This document shows, in pieces, positions 18,844 to 28,768 of a DNA stretch of 64,000 nt; within the stretch, counting starts at the first letter, position 1, and each line of letters starts with the position of its first letter. The DNA lies in assembly GCA_018262715.1 (NCBI GenBank), contig JADFDS010000042.1, positions 62,001 to 126,000 of the forward strand. Reading direction: 5' to 3'. Made by a program: the position numbers and the translations under genes. The notes beneath the pieces are model-generated. The model searched no databases. It worked only from the letters and a program-made list of their open reading frames with translations, and was not told the origin of the DNA. The stretch comes from Bacteroidota bacterium. GTDB taxonomy: Bacteria; Bacteroidota; Bacteroidia; Bacteroidales; VadinHA17.

Positions 18844-19218
18844 ATGAAAAGTTATAAGGATCTTGACATATATAATGAGGCTTACAGGTTGGCGCTGGCT
18901 GTTCATGTTATGACACAGAAACTGGCTAAAGCAGAGCATTATGAGCTTGGAAGCCAGGTGCGAAGAGCTGCACAGAGTGTGAGATCCAATATAGTGGAAG
19001 GGTATGGCAGGAGAGAGTATAAAAATGAGTTCATAAGATACCTGATTTTTGCCAGGGCCTCATTGCTTGAAACCGGGTCTCATCTTGAGATGAGCAGAAG
19101 TTTGTACGAAAATATTGAAATTGCCGGATTGATCGAAGATTATAATCTGCTGGGTAAAAAGCTCGCTGCATTCATTCACTATGTGGAATCCTCCTGGATG
19201 ACCCCCCATGATAAATAA
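18844..19218 (+). CDS. Four-helix-bundle protein (S23 / TIGR02436-like)
   Basis: MKSYKDLDIYNEAYRLALAVHVMTQKL...ELGSQVRRAAQSVRSNIVEGYGRREYKNEFIRYLIFARASLLETGSHLEMSRSL is the typical family sequence. Confidence 0.93.
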   Translation: MKSYKDLDIYNEAYRLALAVHVMTQKLAKAEHYELGSQVRRAAQSVRSNIVEGYGRREYKNEFIRYLIFARASLLETGSHLEMSRSLYENIEIAGLIEDYNLLGKKLAAFIHYVESSWMTPHDK

Positions 19219-19251
19219 CAGACAATAACCGATAACGGAAAACCGACAACA
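19219..19251. repeat. Degenerate heptamer array, inverted relative to 18781-18838
   Basis: ATAACAGACA-ATAACCG-ATAACGG-AAAACCG; ATAACCGATAAC (19225-19236) is the exact reverse complement of GTTATCGGTTAT upstream. Confidence 0.8.
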
Positions 19252-19256
19252 TAAAC

Positions 19257-19949
19257 ATGCCCAACCTGGTTATATATGATGATCTTGGCCTCAGGGATTA
19301 TAAGGAGACCTGGGATTACCAGGAGAGCCTCTTCAATGCCAAGGTAGAAGAGAAGAGATCGCCTGCTGCTGACGGGGCTAAGACACCTGACCATCTGATC
19401 TTTGTTGAACACAATCATGTGTATACCCTTGGCAAGAGCGGCTCGGAGCAGAACCTGTTGCTTGACTACATCCAGTTGCAGGCCCGCGATGCTTCGTTCT
19501 ACAGGATTGACAGGGGAGGTGACATTACCTATCACGGTCCCGGCCAGCTCGTCGGTTACCCGATCTTTGACCTTGAAGAAATGAAGCTTGGGCTTCGCGA
19601 TTATATTCATCTGCTTGAAGAAGCAATTATCATGTGCATCTCCCGTTTCGGTATAGAAGGTAGCCGCCTGGAGGGCGCCACGGGGGTATGGATTGACCCC
19701 GACAAGGGAGCCCGCGCAAGAAAGATGTGTGCAATTGGCGTAAGAGCATCGCGGTTCGTGACGATGCACGGCTTTGCCCTTAACGTCAGCACTGACCTCT
19801 CCTATTTTAACCATATCAACCCGTGCGGCTTCACCGACAAAGGTGTTACAAGCATTGAGAAAGAGACGGGGCGAAAGATTACAATGGAGGATGTGAAGCG
19901 AGTGATGTACAACACAATGCGGGAGGTCTTCGGATATGAATATTATTAA
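19257..19949 (+). CDS. lipB: Octanoyltransferase
   Basis: VEHNHVYTLGKSGSEQNLL, RIDRGGDITYHGPGQLVGYPIFDL, HGFALNVSTDLSYFNHINPCG. Confidence 0.96.
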   Translation: MPNLVIYDDLGLRDYKETWDYQESLFNAKVEEKRSPAADGAKTPDHLIFVEHNHVYTLGKSGSEQNLLLDYIQLQARDASFYRIDRGGDITYHGPGQLVGYPIFDLEEMKLGLRDYIHLLEEAIIMCISRFGIEGSRLEGATGVWIDPDKGARARKMCAIGVRASRFVTMHGFALNVSTDLSYFNHINPCGFTDKGVTSIEKETGRKITMEDVKRVMYNTMREVFGYEYY

Positions 19950-19960
19950 AAATAAATATA

Positions 19961-21667
19961 ATGGAAAAAAGGTGGCTCTTGAAAGAGAGGGGCGACACAC
20001 GTGTCGTCACGACCCTGGCGACAGAGATGGCGGTGCCTGCCGCTGTCGCCAGCCTGATGGCCCAGCGGGGCATAACGACAAAAAGCCAGGCTGAGGAGTT
20101 CTTCAACCCCACACTGGGATCCCTGCATGACCCCTTCCTGATGAAGGACATGAACAGGGCGGTTGACAGGATCAGCACGGCAATATCAAGGAACGAAAAG
20201 ATACTTGTTTACGGCGACTATGATGTTGACGGCACCACCTCGGTGGCAATGCTCTATTCCTTCCTGAGGGAGAGACATTCTAGCCTTGATTACTACATCC
20301 CTGACCGTTACCATGAGGGGTACGGGCTTTCCCTCAAGGGTATTGACTATGCCGCTGAGGGTAACAGCAGGCTGATAATTGCGCTCGACTGCGGAATTAA
20401 GGCTGTTGACAAGGTGAAATACGCACGGTCAAAGGGTATAGATATCATTATTTGTGACCATCACCTCCCGGGCGACGGGATCCCTGATGCCACTGCTGTA
20501 CTTGACCCCAAGCAGCCGGGGTGCGGTTATCCCTACAAGGAGCTGTCAGGGTGCGGTGTGGGATTCAAACTGATGCAGGCCATATGCAAGGTGCAGAACA
20601 TCCCGTTTGAGAGGATCATTCCTTACCTGGATATGGTGGCGGTAAGTATCGGGTCAGACATTGTGCCTATGACCGGCGAAAACAGGGTGCTGGCTTACTA
20701 TGGGCTGAGGCAGCTCAACGAATCGCCCCGCCTGGGATTTCAGAAAATAATTGAAAAGGCCAAGATCCGCAAACCGCTTGCCATTGAGGATGTGGTGTTT
20801 CGCATCGGGCCCCGCATAAACGCCGCCGGACGGATGGAGTCAGGCAGCAGGGCGGTCGATCTGCTGGTATCGCAGAATCCGCAGGAGGCACTGACAATCT
20901 GCGATGCAATTGACATCAATAACGACGACCGCAGGAAAAAAGACAGTGAGATCACATCCGAAGCGCGCCGTATGGTGAGCGAGGACAGCAGGTCAGGCAA
21001 TACCCGCACTACGGTGCTGTTTCACCAGGGATGGCACAAGGGGGTGATCGGTATTGTGGCATCACGCCTTATTGAGACATATTACAGGCCTACGGTGATA
21101 CTGACGGAGTCGAAGGATGGTTTTGCCACCGGCTCTGCACGCAGTGTGCCGGGGTATGACCTTTACCAGGCCATCGAGTCCTGCTCTGATCTGCTCGAGA
21201 GTTTTGGAGGGCATATGTTTGCGGCCGGACTGACCCTGAAGCAGGAGAACCTGCAGCAGTTTCGCGAGAGGTTTGAGAAATTTGTCAGCGAGACGATAAG
21301 GGATGAGCACCTGGTGCCGTCAGTCAATGTCGATGAGGAGATTCCTCTTGAAGAGGTCACCATGGAACTTTACCGGAATCTTGAGAAGTTTCAGCCGTTC
21401 GGTCCTGAGAACACAGCGCCGGTGTTTGTCTCGAGGAGGGTCAAGACCCTCTCATGCCAGCCTGTGGGCACAAACGGGATGCATCTCAAGCTCACCTTTG
21501 CAAGGCAGAATGGTGAGCCTGTGGGTGCCATTGCGTTTGGCCAGGCTGACATGATCGAGACCTTCCGTGAGTCAGGCGGTGTTGTTGACATAGCCTACTC
21601 AGTGGAGCTGAATGAGTTTCGCGGGAAGACGTCAGTACAGCTCAATATAAAGGATATTAAAGGGTAG
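19961..21667 (+). CDS. recJ: Single-stranded-DNA-specific exonuclease RecJ
   Basis: VYGDYDVDGTTSVAMLY, DIIICDHHLPGD, RIGPRINAAGRMESG, SFGGHMFAAGLTL. Confidence 0.97.
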   Translation: MEKRWLLKERGDTRVVTTLATEMAVPAAVASLMAQRGITTKSQAEEFFNPTLGSLHDPFLMKDMNRAVDRISTAISRNEKILVYGDYDVDGTTSVAMLYSFLRERHSSLDYYIPDRYHEGYGLSLKGIDYAAEGNSRLIIALDCGIKAVDKVKYARSKGIDIIICDHHLPGDGIPDATAVLDPKQPGCGYPYKELSGCGVGFKLMQAICKVQNIPFERIIPYLDMVAVSIGSDIVPMTGENRVLAYYGLRQLNESPRLGFQKIIEKAKIRKPLAIEDVVFRIGPRINAAGRMESGSRAVDLLVSQNPQEALTICDAIDINNDDRRKKDSEITSEARRMVSEDSRSGNTRTTVLFHQGWHKGVIGIVASRLIETYYRPTVILTESKDGFATGSARSVPGYDLYQAIESCSDLLESFGGHMFAAGLTLKQENLQQFRERFEKFVSETIRDEHLVPSVNVDEEIPLEEVTMELYRNLEKFQPFGPENTAPVFVSRRVKTLSCQPVGTNGMHLKLTFARQNGEPVGAIAFGQADMIETFRESGGVVDIAYSVELNEFRGKTSVQLNIKDIKG

Positions 21668-21757
21668 AGGCGATAGGCATTAGGCAATAGTCATAAAATC
21701 AGCATGTTATTGCCAACGCTGTCACACTACTGCCTTCTGCCTACTGCCTGCTGCCTT
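21668..21757. repeat. Paired inverted 4x heptamer arrays
   Basis: AGGCGAT-AGGCATT-AGGCAAT-AGTCATA (21668-21695) and CTGCCTT-CTGCCTA-CTGCCTG-CTGCCTT (21730-21757). Confidence 0.85.
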
Positions 21758-21826
21758 TTTTTATCATCTTTCCCTTGACATTCTCGCTTTCCTGTCCTAA
21801 ATTTGATGGAGTAATTATGTCTCACC

Positions 21827-22633
21827 ATGATGCTGCGGTGGAATGCGGTATTATTGTTGCTGGTTTGCCATATATCCGGGCTGCGGGCCGGAGAACCTCT
21901 GTTTGTGCCACATGGCGCTGATGCCATGGGGATGGCCTTTGCAGTCACGACCACACCCTGGCACTGGAACTGCTTCCATAACCAGGCGTTGCTGACTGCG
22001 GTTCCCTCATCAGGCCTCTCATTTGCACTTGAGAACCGGTTCATGATGCCTGCCCTCTCATCTAAGGCAGTGAGTGCAGTTTTCGCAATGAAACCCGCTC
22101 CTCTGGGTCTGGTGGCAACTCATTACGGCAATGCCGATTACTACCGGATCTTTACAGGACTTGGCAGCGCCGTGAAGATCACTGAGGCCGTTGCGCTCGG
22201 GGTGCAGGTCGATTATATCTCGGAACACGGCATTGGCGAATACCGCGATGTGTCACATGTTACCTTCGAGGCAGGATTTACCTGTCTTCTTTCGCCTGCC
22301 CTGACCGCAGGGGTGCATCTCTTCAATCCATTGGCTCCCCTGAATTCTCTTCCTTCTTCAATTGATGCCGGCCTGAGCTGGAAGCAGTCTGAAGGGCTAT
22401 TTCTCACCCTGACCGGCTCGAAGGTGAGCAATGAGCCGCTCTCCGTACAGTGCGGCATTTCATGGAATGTGATGCAAAGGCTGACATTGCGTACCGGGTA
22501 TATGAGTTCCCCATCCGCCTTCGCGTTCGGTATCGGGTTCAGAACAGGCCGCCTTCAGGCTGATGCAGGGTTCCTCATTAACGGTGTCACCGGTGTCACC
22601 TCTTCTGTTTCAATTACATGGTTGCTCAGATGA
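21827..22633 (+). CDS. Outer-membrane/secreted hypothetical protein
   Basis: Signal peptide and beta-barrel-like pattern (GISWNVMQRLTLRTGYMSSPSAFAFGIGFRTGRLQADAGFLING); overlaps next ORF. Confidence 0.65.
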   Translation: MMLRWNAVLLLLVCHISGLRAGEPLFVPHGADAMGMAFAVTTTPWHWNCFHNQALLTAVPSSGLSFALENRFMMPALSSKAVSAVFAMKPAPLGLVATHYGNADYYRIFTGLGSAVKITEAVALGVQVDYISEHGIGEYRDVSHVTFEAGFTCLLSPALTAGVHLFNPLAPLNSLPSSIDAGLSWKQSEGLFLTLTGSKVSNEPLSVQCGISWNVMQRLTLRTGYMSSPSAFAFGIGFRTGRLQADAGFLINGVTGVTSSVSITWLLR

Positions 22634-22662
22634 ACTGCCTCTGTTCCGTTGATAATATAATC

Positions 22663-24783
22663 ATGCTGAATGAAATATCAGATGAGCTTCCTGAACATAA
22701 CCTTGGCTCCGGGAAGAATCATCTGAGCTTCAGTATCGCCCTTGTAGTAATAATGGCACTTCTCCCGGGCCGCCTGTTGTGCCAGGAGGAGAACCTGGCA
22801 ATAAAGGAATCAGTTGAGGAGATATTGGCATTGTCTGAGGATGCCGATCCGGCTGCCATGCTGGAGGAACTTGAGGAGTTGAAGGAGTCACCTGTGAAGA
22901 TTAACAGCGGAGATGCAAAGGAAATTTCCCGGCTCTTTTTCCTGACAGAATTCCAGGTCATGGTCCTTGCCGACCATGTCAGGAAGAACGGCAGTGTGGT
23001 GACCCTGTATGAACTTGCCCTGCTGCCCGCCTTTGACCGCAATACAGTGTTGCTGATGGTTCCTTATATTTCACTTGAACCGGTGGCACCGAAAGGAGGA
23101 AAGAGCTACGGACGGACCCTGGTGACGCTGACGGTGTCAGCCCGGTTCAGCGGCAATGAAAGCGATACTGAAGGCATACGGTCATTGTTGAAAGTGAAGC
23201 ATGAACAGGGCAGATTCAGTTTCGGCCTGACGGCAGAGAATGACCCGGGCGAACCGCTTACATTCAAAAACGCTCCCGGTACTGACTTCCTTTCAGGTTA
23301 TATTCAGTATGAAGGCAAAGGTTTTATAAACAGGATTATAACGGGGGATTTCGCCGTCAGGGCGGGAGAGGGGCTGCTCTTTAACAGCAGCCGGTGGATG
23401 GGCTCATGGCTAAGCTCGCCGTCGTTCATGTCAGGCAGCAGCACGGCTGCACCATATACATCCACCGAAGAGAACAATTTCTTCAGGGGAATAAGCCTTA
23501 CCCTCGGAAGCATGAATGCCGGTGCCGTGTTGTTTGCCTCTTCAAATGAAATCGATGCCCGAGTTCTGTTTGCCGAAGACAGCACTGCCACCGGGGTAAG
23601 CAATCTTGTCAGTGGAGGTATTCATACAATTGAATCCCAACTCGAAGCACGCAACAGTCTTACGGAAAGGGTTGCCGGCCTGCGTCTGACTGCCGGTGCT
23701 GAAAAGGTCAGGGGCGGGGTGACTGCAGCTGCAACCTGGTTCTCCCTGCCGTTTATCCCCGACCTGACTGAACCCGAGAACCTTCATGCCTTTGCAGGTG
23801 ACAGGCTGCTCAACCTGGCTGCTGACATCAGGGCAGGGACAGGCTCCGTGCTATTTTTTGCCGAGGCGGGCCTGGGTCTTTCCGGACCTCTGACAGGTAC
23901 TGCCGGAACAGACAATCCGGGTCCGCAGACAGACACAACCGGAACAGATCTTTCTGGCACAGTATCAGCCAGGGGCGGACTGAATCTTTCAGATTCCTGG
24001 GCAGCAACAGCAGGGTTGCGGGTAAAACCATCCGGTAGGATTACATTCAATATCCTCGCACGTCACTTCGCCCCGGGATACATTGCATTTCATTCCGGTG
24101 CCTTCAAAGCCGGTTCAGGATCAGGCAACGAGACCGGCCTTTCAGCCTCGGTGCACCTGGAAGCCGCCAGGCATCTTTTCATTACGGCAGCAGCGGACCA
24201 CTACCGCATACCCTGGCCCAGGTACCGTTCCTCATCACCTTCATTTGGCAGCAGGATTGAGATCAAGGGAGAATACGTCCCCCGCGATAATACCTCTCTA
24301 CGATTGTCATGGACATCCTCATCACGGGAGTATGATACCACCGCAGAGACAGGTACAGCCGTGTCAGTGACACATACCAGACAGCAGCTGGGGCTGGTGT
24401 TTGATATAAGCATGGCCGGGACTCTGCGTCTCACGACGCGGGCATCGGCATCCTTCATCACTCCTTCGCAGGAGAAAGGTTACATGCTCAGCCAGGACTT
24501 CTCTTATTCGTTCCGGAGTGTGCCTCTGAAGCTCTGGTTCAGGTATGCCCTGTGCTCCACAGGGGGCTGGGACAGCCGGCTCTATGCATGGGAGAACGAC
24601 CTGCTTTCCTCTTTCAGTGTTCCTGCACTTTATGGTGAAATGACACGGTCATTCATAATGCTTTCATGGAAACCCACTGACCGCATCGAAGCACGGGTGA
24701 AGTACGGTTATACGTTGGCCGGAAACAACTCTGCGACAGGCATCAGACAGGAGGTGAAGGGGCAGGTCAGAATTGTGTTTTAA
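22663..24783 (+). CDS. Helix-hairpin-helix-containing outer-membrane-like protein
   Basis: N-terminal KINSGDAKEISRLFFLTEFQVMVLADHVRKNGSVVTLYELALLPAFDRNTVLLMVPYI, then a long beta-rich region. Start uncertain (22618 or 22663). Confidence 0.65.
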   Translation: MLNEISDELPEHNLGSGKNHLSFSIALVVIMALLPGRLLCQEENLAIKESVEEILALSEDADPAAMLEELEELKESPVKINSGDAKEISRLFFLTEFQVMVLADHVRKNGSVVTLYELALLPAFDRNTVLLMVPYISLEPVAPKGGKSYGRTLVTLTVSARFSGNESDTEGIRSLLKVKHEQGRFSFGLTAENDPGEPLTFKNAPGTDFLSGYIQYEGKGFINRIITGDFAVRAGEGLLFNSSRWMGSWLSSPSFMSGSSTAAPYTSTEENNFFRGISLTLGSMNAGAVLFASSNEIDARVLFAEDSTATGVSNLVSGGIHTIESQLEARNSLTERVAGLRLTAGAEKVRGGVTAAATWFSLPFIPDLTEPENLHAFAGDRLLNLAADIRAGTGSVLFFAEAGLGLSGPLTGTAGTDNPGPQTDTTGTDLSGTVSARGGLNLSDSWAATAGLRVKPSGRITFNILARHFAPGYIAFHSGAFKAGSGSGNETGLSASVHLEAARHLFITAAADHYRIPWPRYRSSSPSFGSRIEIKGEYVPRDNTSLRLSWTSSSREYDTTAETGTAVSVTHTRQQLGLVFDISMAGTLRLTTRASASFITPSQEKGYMLSQDFSYSFRSVPLKLWFRYALCSTGGWDSRLYAWENDLLSSFSVPALYGEMTRSFIMLSWKPTDRIEARVKYGYTLAGNNSATGIRQEVKGQVRIVF

Positions 24784-25038
24784 TAGACAGTTAGCAGTCG
24801 GTAGTAAAAAATGGATCAAGTCATCCCGGAATGACATGCTTCCTAAATTTCTGATGCATACAGCAGTATATGAAATTTCCATCCGTTTGTTTCCACGTAT
24901 TAGCATAAACAGAACCTATGCAGGTAGGGCCTCACTGCCATGTAACCATGAAAAATAGCATCGAATATATTTGGAAATGTAATCAGCCTGGCCTATCTTT
25001 TATGAGTGATTGTCAATTTAATCTTATTGTTTAAGCCT

Positions 25039-25983
25039 ATGTGGATCTCCAAGTTATTATTAAAGCACAGAGTTATGTTTGGTGTCAGTTGTAGAAATGT
25101 CTATGAAATCCTGGGGTTGTTTATGGTCGTTGCTATTGTTCAATCATGTGAAGATAATAATATCGACCCTGCCAGCTATGAAAACTATATTTCGGTAAGC
25201 GCTGACCAATATCCTGCAGTATCTCCTGATGGTATGAGCATAGCTTATTATCACAAATGCCTGGAGTACCCTGAACCTGTTGAATATCCGACAGGTTTGT
25301 ATGTAATGGATATTGATGGAACCAACAGAAAACTCATGGCCGCCGGTAATAATTTCACTCCAAGCTGGTCACCTGATGGGCAATGGTTAGCATTTACTGC
25401 TGAGGGAACAATAAAAATCATAAATCTTGAAGGTAGTGTTATAAGAACCTTTGAAGGAATTAATAATGTGCCTTTGTTTTTTCCTGATTGGTCTTCTGAT
25501 GGCAAAATGATCTTAATGAGTTCACCTTATGTGGTTGGAGGAGGAGTCTTCATTTCAACGCCTATGCTTAGCAGTGCCCGGCAATTATTTGCGCAAGAAA
25601 TACTTACCGGTTATGTGGCACGATGGACTCATGGTATGGATAGAATAATATACCAAAAATATTCCAGAGATTGGCATGGAGCTGAGGTTTTTATTATAGA
25701 TACCTTGGGGATCAATGATTTAAGGATTATAAACGATAATATTGATGACAGATCTCCTGTATTATCAAATACTTCTGATATGATTGCCTGGAGCAGCATG
25801 GTCAGGATTACAGTAATGAAGATTAATGGCACAGGGCGAAAAACACTTGATTTTGGCCAGTATCCGTCATGGTCACCCGGATCCGATTTTTTAGTGTATA
25901 GTAATGCCAATAGTGATTTCACCAAGGAAGTTTTGTGGAAAATAAATATTAATGGTTCAGATAAAGCGCAGTTAACCTTTTAA
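25039..25983 (+). CDS. TolB-like / PD40 beta-propeller lipoprotein
   Basis: Lipobox MVVAIVQSC and PD40 repeats (QYPAVSPDGMSIAYY, FTPSWSPDGQWLAFTAEG, FPDWSSDGKMILMSS). Start uncertain (25006 or 25039). Confidence 0.75.
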   Translation: MWISKLLLKHRVMFGVSCRNVYEILGLFMVVAIVQSCEDNNIDPASYENYISVSADQYPAVSPDGMSIAYYHKCLEYPEPVEYPTGLYVMDIDGTNRKLMAAGNNFTPSWSPDGQWLAFTAEGTIKIINLEGSVIRTFEGINNVPLFFPDWSSDGKMILMSSPYVVGGGVFISTPMLSSARQLFAQEILTGYVARWTHGMDRIIYQKYSRDWHGAEVFIIDTLGINDLRIINDNIDDRSPVLSNTSDMIAWSSMVRITVMKINGTGRKTLDFGQYPSWSPGSDFLVYSNANSDFTKEVLWKININGSDKAQLTF

Positions 25984-25993
25984 CCTGAAAAGC

Positions 25994-28717
25994 ATGAAAA
26001 GAATTATTGTCTTTTCTGTCTTGATTTCATTATGCATTGCATTTACTGTGTTTTCAGTTCATGGAAAATCAACAGTGAACATTCTGAAATCAGCTGAAAA
26101 TGTAAGGGTGATTGCTCATTTTGACAGTAGCATCATTTCCGGAACTACCATCACAGTCCCTACCGGCAGTGTGAAATCAAAAGAGGTAAGAGAATTGCTC
26201 GAGCATTATGATGTTCATAGGATGCAGGCGGTTTTCCGTAACAGGTATAATTCATTAGGCTTATTGCAAACCCCGGTTATCACAAATAATAATCGCTATT
26301 TTCTGGAAGGATGGCAATTAATCTTAGTCAAAGGAAAAGCGAGAGCCGATGAACTGGTATGCCTGTTAAAAGAGCAAACAGGGGTAAAAGAGGCATTTGT
26401 AGAACTGCCGTTACGTGTAAAGCCCTCAGTTTCCCCCAATGATCCGTATTTCGTTAATGGGTCGCAATGGCATCTTAAATCCATCTCGAATCCTTTGGCG
26501 GATATTGATGCTGAAGCAGCCTGGGATATTAACAGAGGAAGAAATGACGTAATAATTGCTGTCGCTGATGGAGGTGTTGATTACAATCACCCTGATCTTG
26601 ATCCGGGTAATAGAAGCCGGGTTATAGCAGGTTACGATTTCGGAGATTTTGATTCTGACCCGATGGACGACCTGCCTGATAATAATCCTTTAAGTTATGC
26701 TGGCCACGGAACCAAAGTTGCCGGCGCTATCGGCGCTATTACGAATGATTCAACAGGCGTGGCAGGTATTATGTGGAACTGCAAGATTATGCCTCTTAAA
26801 ATGGTTTCAAGCTTTACTATATCCTATCCTTTTTTCGGTACCATATTTGATTTTTCCACTACGGCATTACCATCTTCAACCGCGATGGCAATTGATTATG
26901 CAGTTAACCATGGGGCTCATGTTATAAATATGAGTTATGGAATTTCGGGGCTGGGATATACATTAGCTGTTGTTACTCAGCAATTATCGGTATTATATGA
27001 TGCAATCGCCAATGCTTATTAGAATAATGTAGTACTGGTCGCAGCTATGGGAAATGAATATCAACAGGGCAATCCTGTCGAATATCCGGCCGGCTTCTAT
27101 GAGGTCATTGGTGTCGGGCAGACTAATAGTTCATTACAGCGGGTAGGAACTTCCAACACCGGTCCGGACATCGATGTTTCCGCTCCTGGTTTTTATTATA
27201 CAACATCAAGAAATAATGGCTATGCTTCTCTTGATGGTACTTCTTCCGCTACCCCGGTTGTTTCAGGAGTGGCAGGGTTGGTGATATCGCAGGGTTTGGA
27301 CAAGGGATTTAATCTAACCAACGATGATGTCGAACACATATTAGAGATAACTGCTGATGATATGCTCCAGCCAGGATGGGATGAAGAAACAGGTTACGGG
27401 AAAGTAAATGCCTATAACGCATTGCAGTTGCTTGATGAACCTAATGAACTGTATCATTATACCTCTACGGGTGGAGCCTCCGTTAAAATACAAACCTTAG
27501 ATCAATGGATATTGACAGACGGACGCTGGGGTCTTGCTCCCGGTACGTATTTCAGCGTCGATCAATACAAGGTCACCAAACATGTTACTTTTAATGTGCC
27601 GTTCTGTTCACTTCCAAAAGTATGGATGCGGGAAAGACAAAGTAAAAGCCTGAGCTATGGCAATCCAAATAACGGACGCCCTTTTTGTATAATTACTAAT
27701 GTCTCTAATACCGGTTTTGATATTGAGTATGCAACCTATTATGTTCGTTATAATCTTTTGGGGCAAACCATTAACACATGGGTTCCCTTGGCGCCTGCAT
27801 CAACTTATGTTGCTTATACAGCAGTCGGCGAACCAAATCTTGCAGCAATAGCAGGTCCCATCACCGGTCCCTCAGTTATTTGCTCGTCTGTGGCGACATT
27901 TGAGGTTAGTAACCTTCCGGACGGGGTTTCTGTCAGCTGGAGTGCCAGTCCGTCCTATTATTTCACAACCACCTCCGGAACTGATTCAACCTTTTCAACA
28001 GCCTGGACAGGCGGATTCAGAAAGGGAGTCGGAACAATTACTGCCACATTAGTGACTTCCTGTGGTACGTTCAATCTCACGAAGTCTGTATGGGCAGGTA
28101 CACCTACAAGCCCGACCGCAATTGCATTGCTTCCTGATGATGGCGTATGCAGAGGTCCTGCCTATTACTACCAGGTAGGCCTGTTACATCCGTACCCGTC
28201 ATACGTCAGCTCATGGTACTGGGATCTTCAGCCACCCGGGGTGATAATCGGGAGCAGGACAGGCTCCTCATTGAAATTCTATTACCCTGCAGGTACCACC
28301 CCGGGCAGGTATTCCGTCGGAGTAAAAGCTGTTAATCCATGCGGTGACAGTTCGTATCATATCGAGTATTTTGATGTCATTGACTGTGACCGGCAGGAGA
28401 TTGTATCATTTAATATCTATCCCAATCCGGTAAGGGATGTGCTCAATATTGAAATTACCGCCAATGATGCTGTGGAGATCAATCCTGAAGCCATCACCGA
28501 ATTAAGGATATATGATACATTCCTTTCGCTGAAGAAACAGCTGACCTTTAGCGGCAGCACAGTGTCAGTAAATACCGGGGATCTTCCGCAGGGGGTGTAT
28601 CTTATACAGTTTGTAACGGAGGAAGACTTTCTCTGGCAAACTGACACAATGGATGCAAAACTGGCGGAAGCTTTAAAGCAAAGAGTATTCTGGAGTAAAT
28701 TTGAAAAGATACCCTGA
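25994..28717 (+). pseudogene. Subtilisin-like (S8) serine protease with C-terminal T9SS-type sorting-like domain, interrupted by in-frame TAG at 27020-27022
   Basis: ORFs 25994-27022 and 27047-28717 share a frame; Asp (VADGGVDYNHPD) and His (GHGTKVAG) motifs lie before the stop, Ser (DGTSSATPVVSGVAGL) after it; C-terminus NIYPNPVRDVLNIEI...LPQGVYLIQF. Confidence 0.85.
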
Positions 28718-28768
28718 CCCGGCCAGACAATTGACACTCCTCCGGTGCCGGAGACTCAGGCTGTCTGC

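Noticed and set aside
19179-20000. 273-aa minus-strand ORF opposite lipB
   Set aside because: Shadow ORF covering lipB and the array; no family features.
24784-24815. AGACAGT-TAGCAGT-CGGTAGT as another paired-array element
   Set aside because: Only three loose units and no convincing partner array.
27047-28717. Independent 556-aa gene
   Set aside because: Same frame as the upstream S8 fragment and begins mid-domain; better explained as the 3' part of one interrupted protease.
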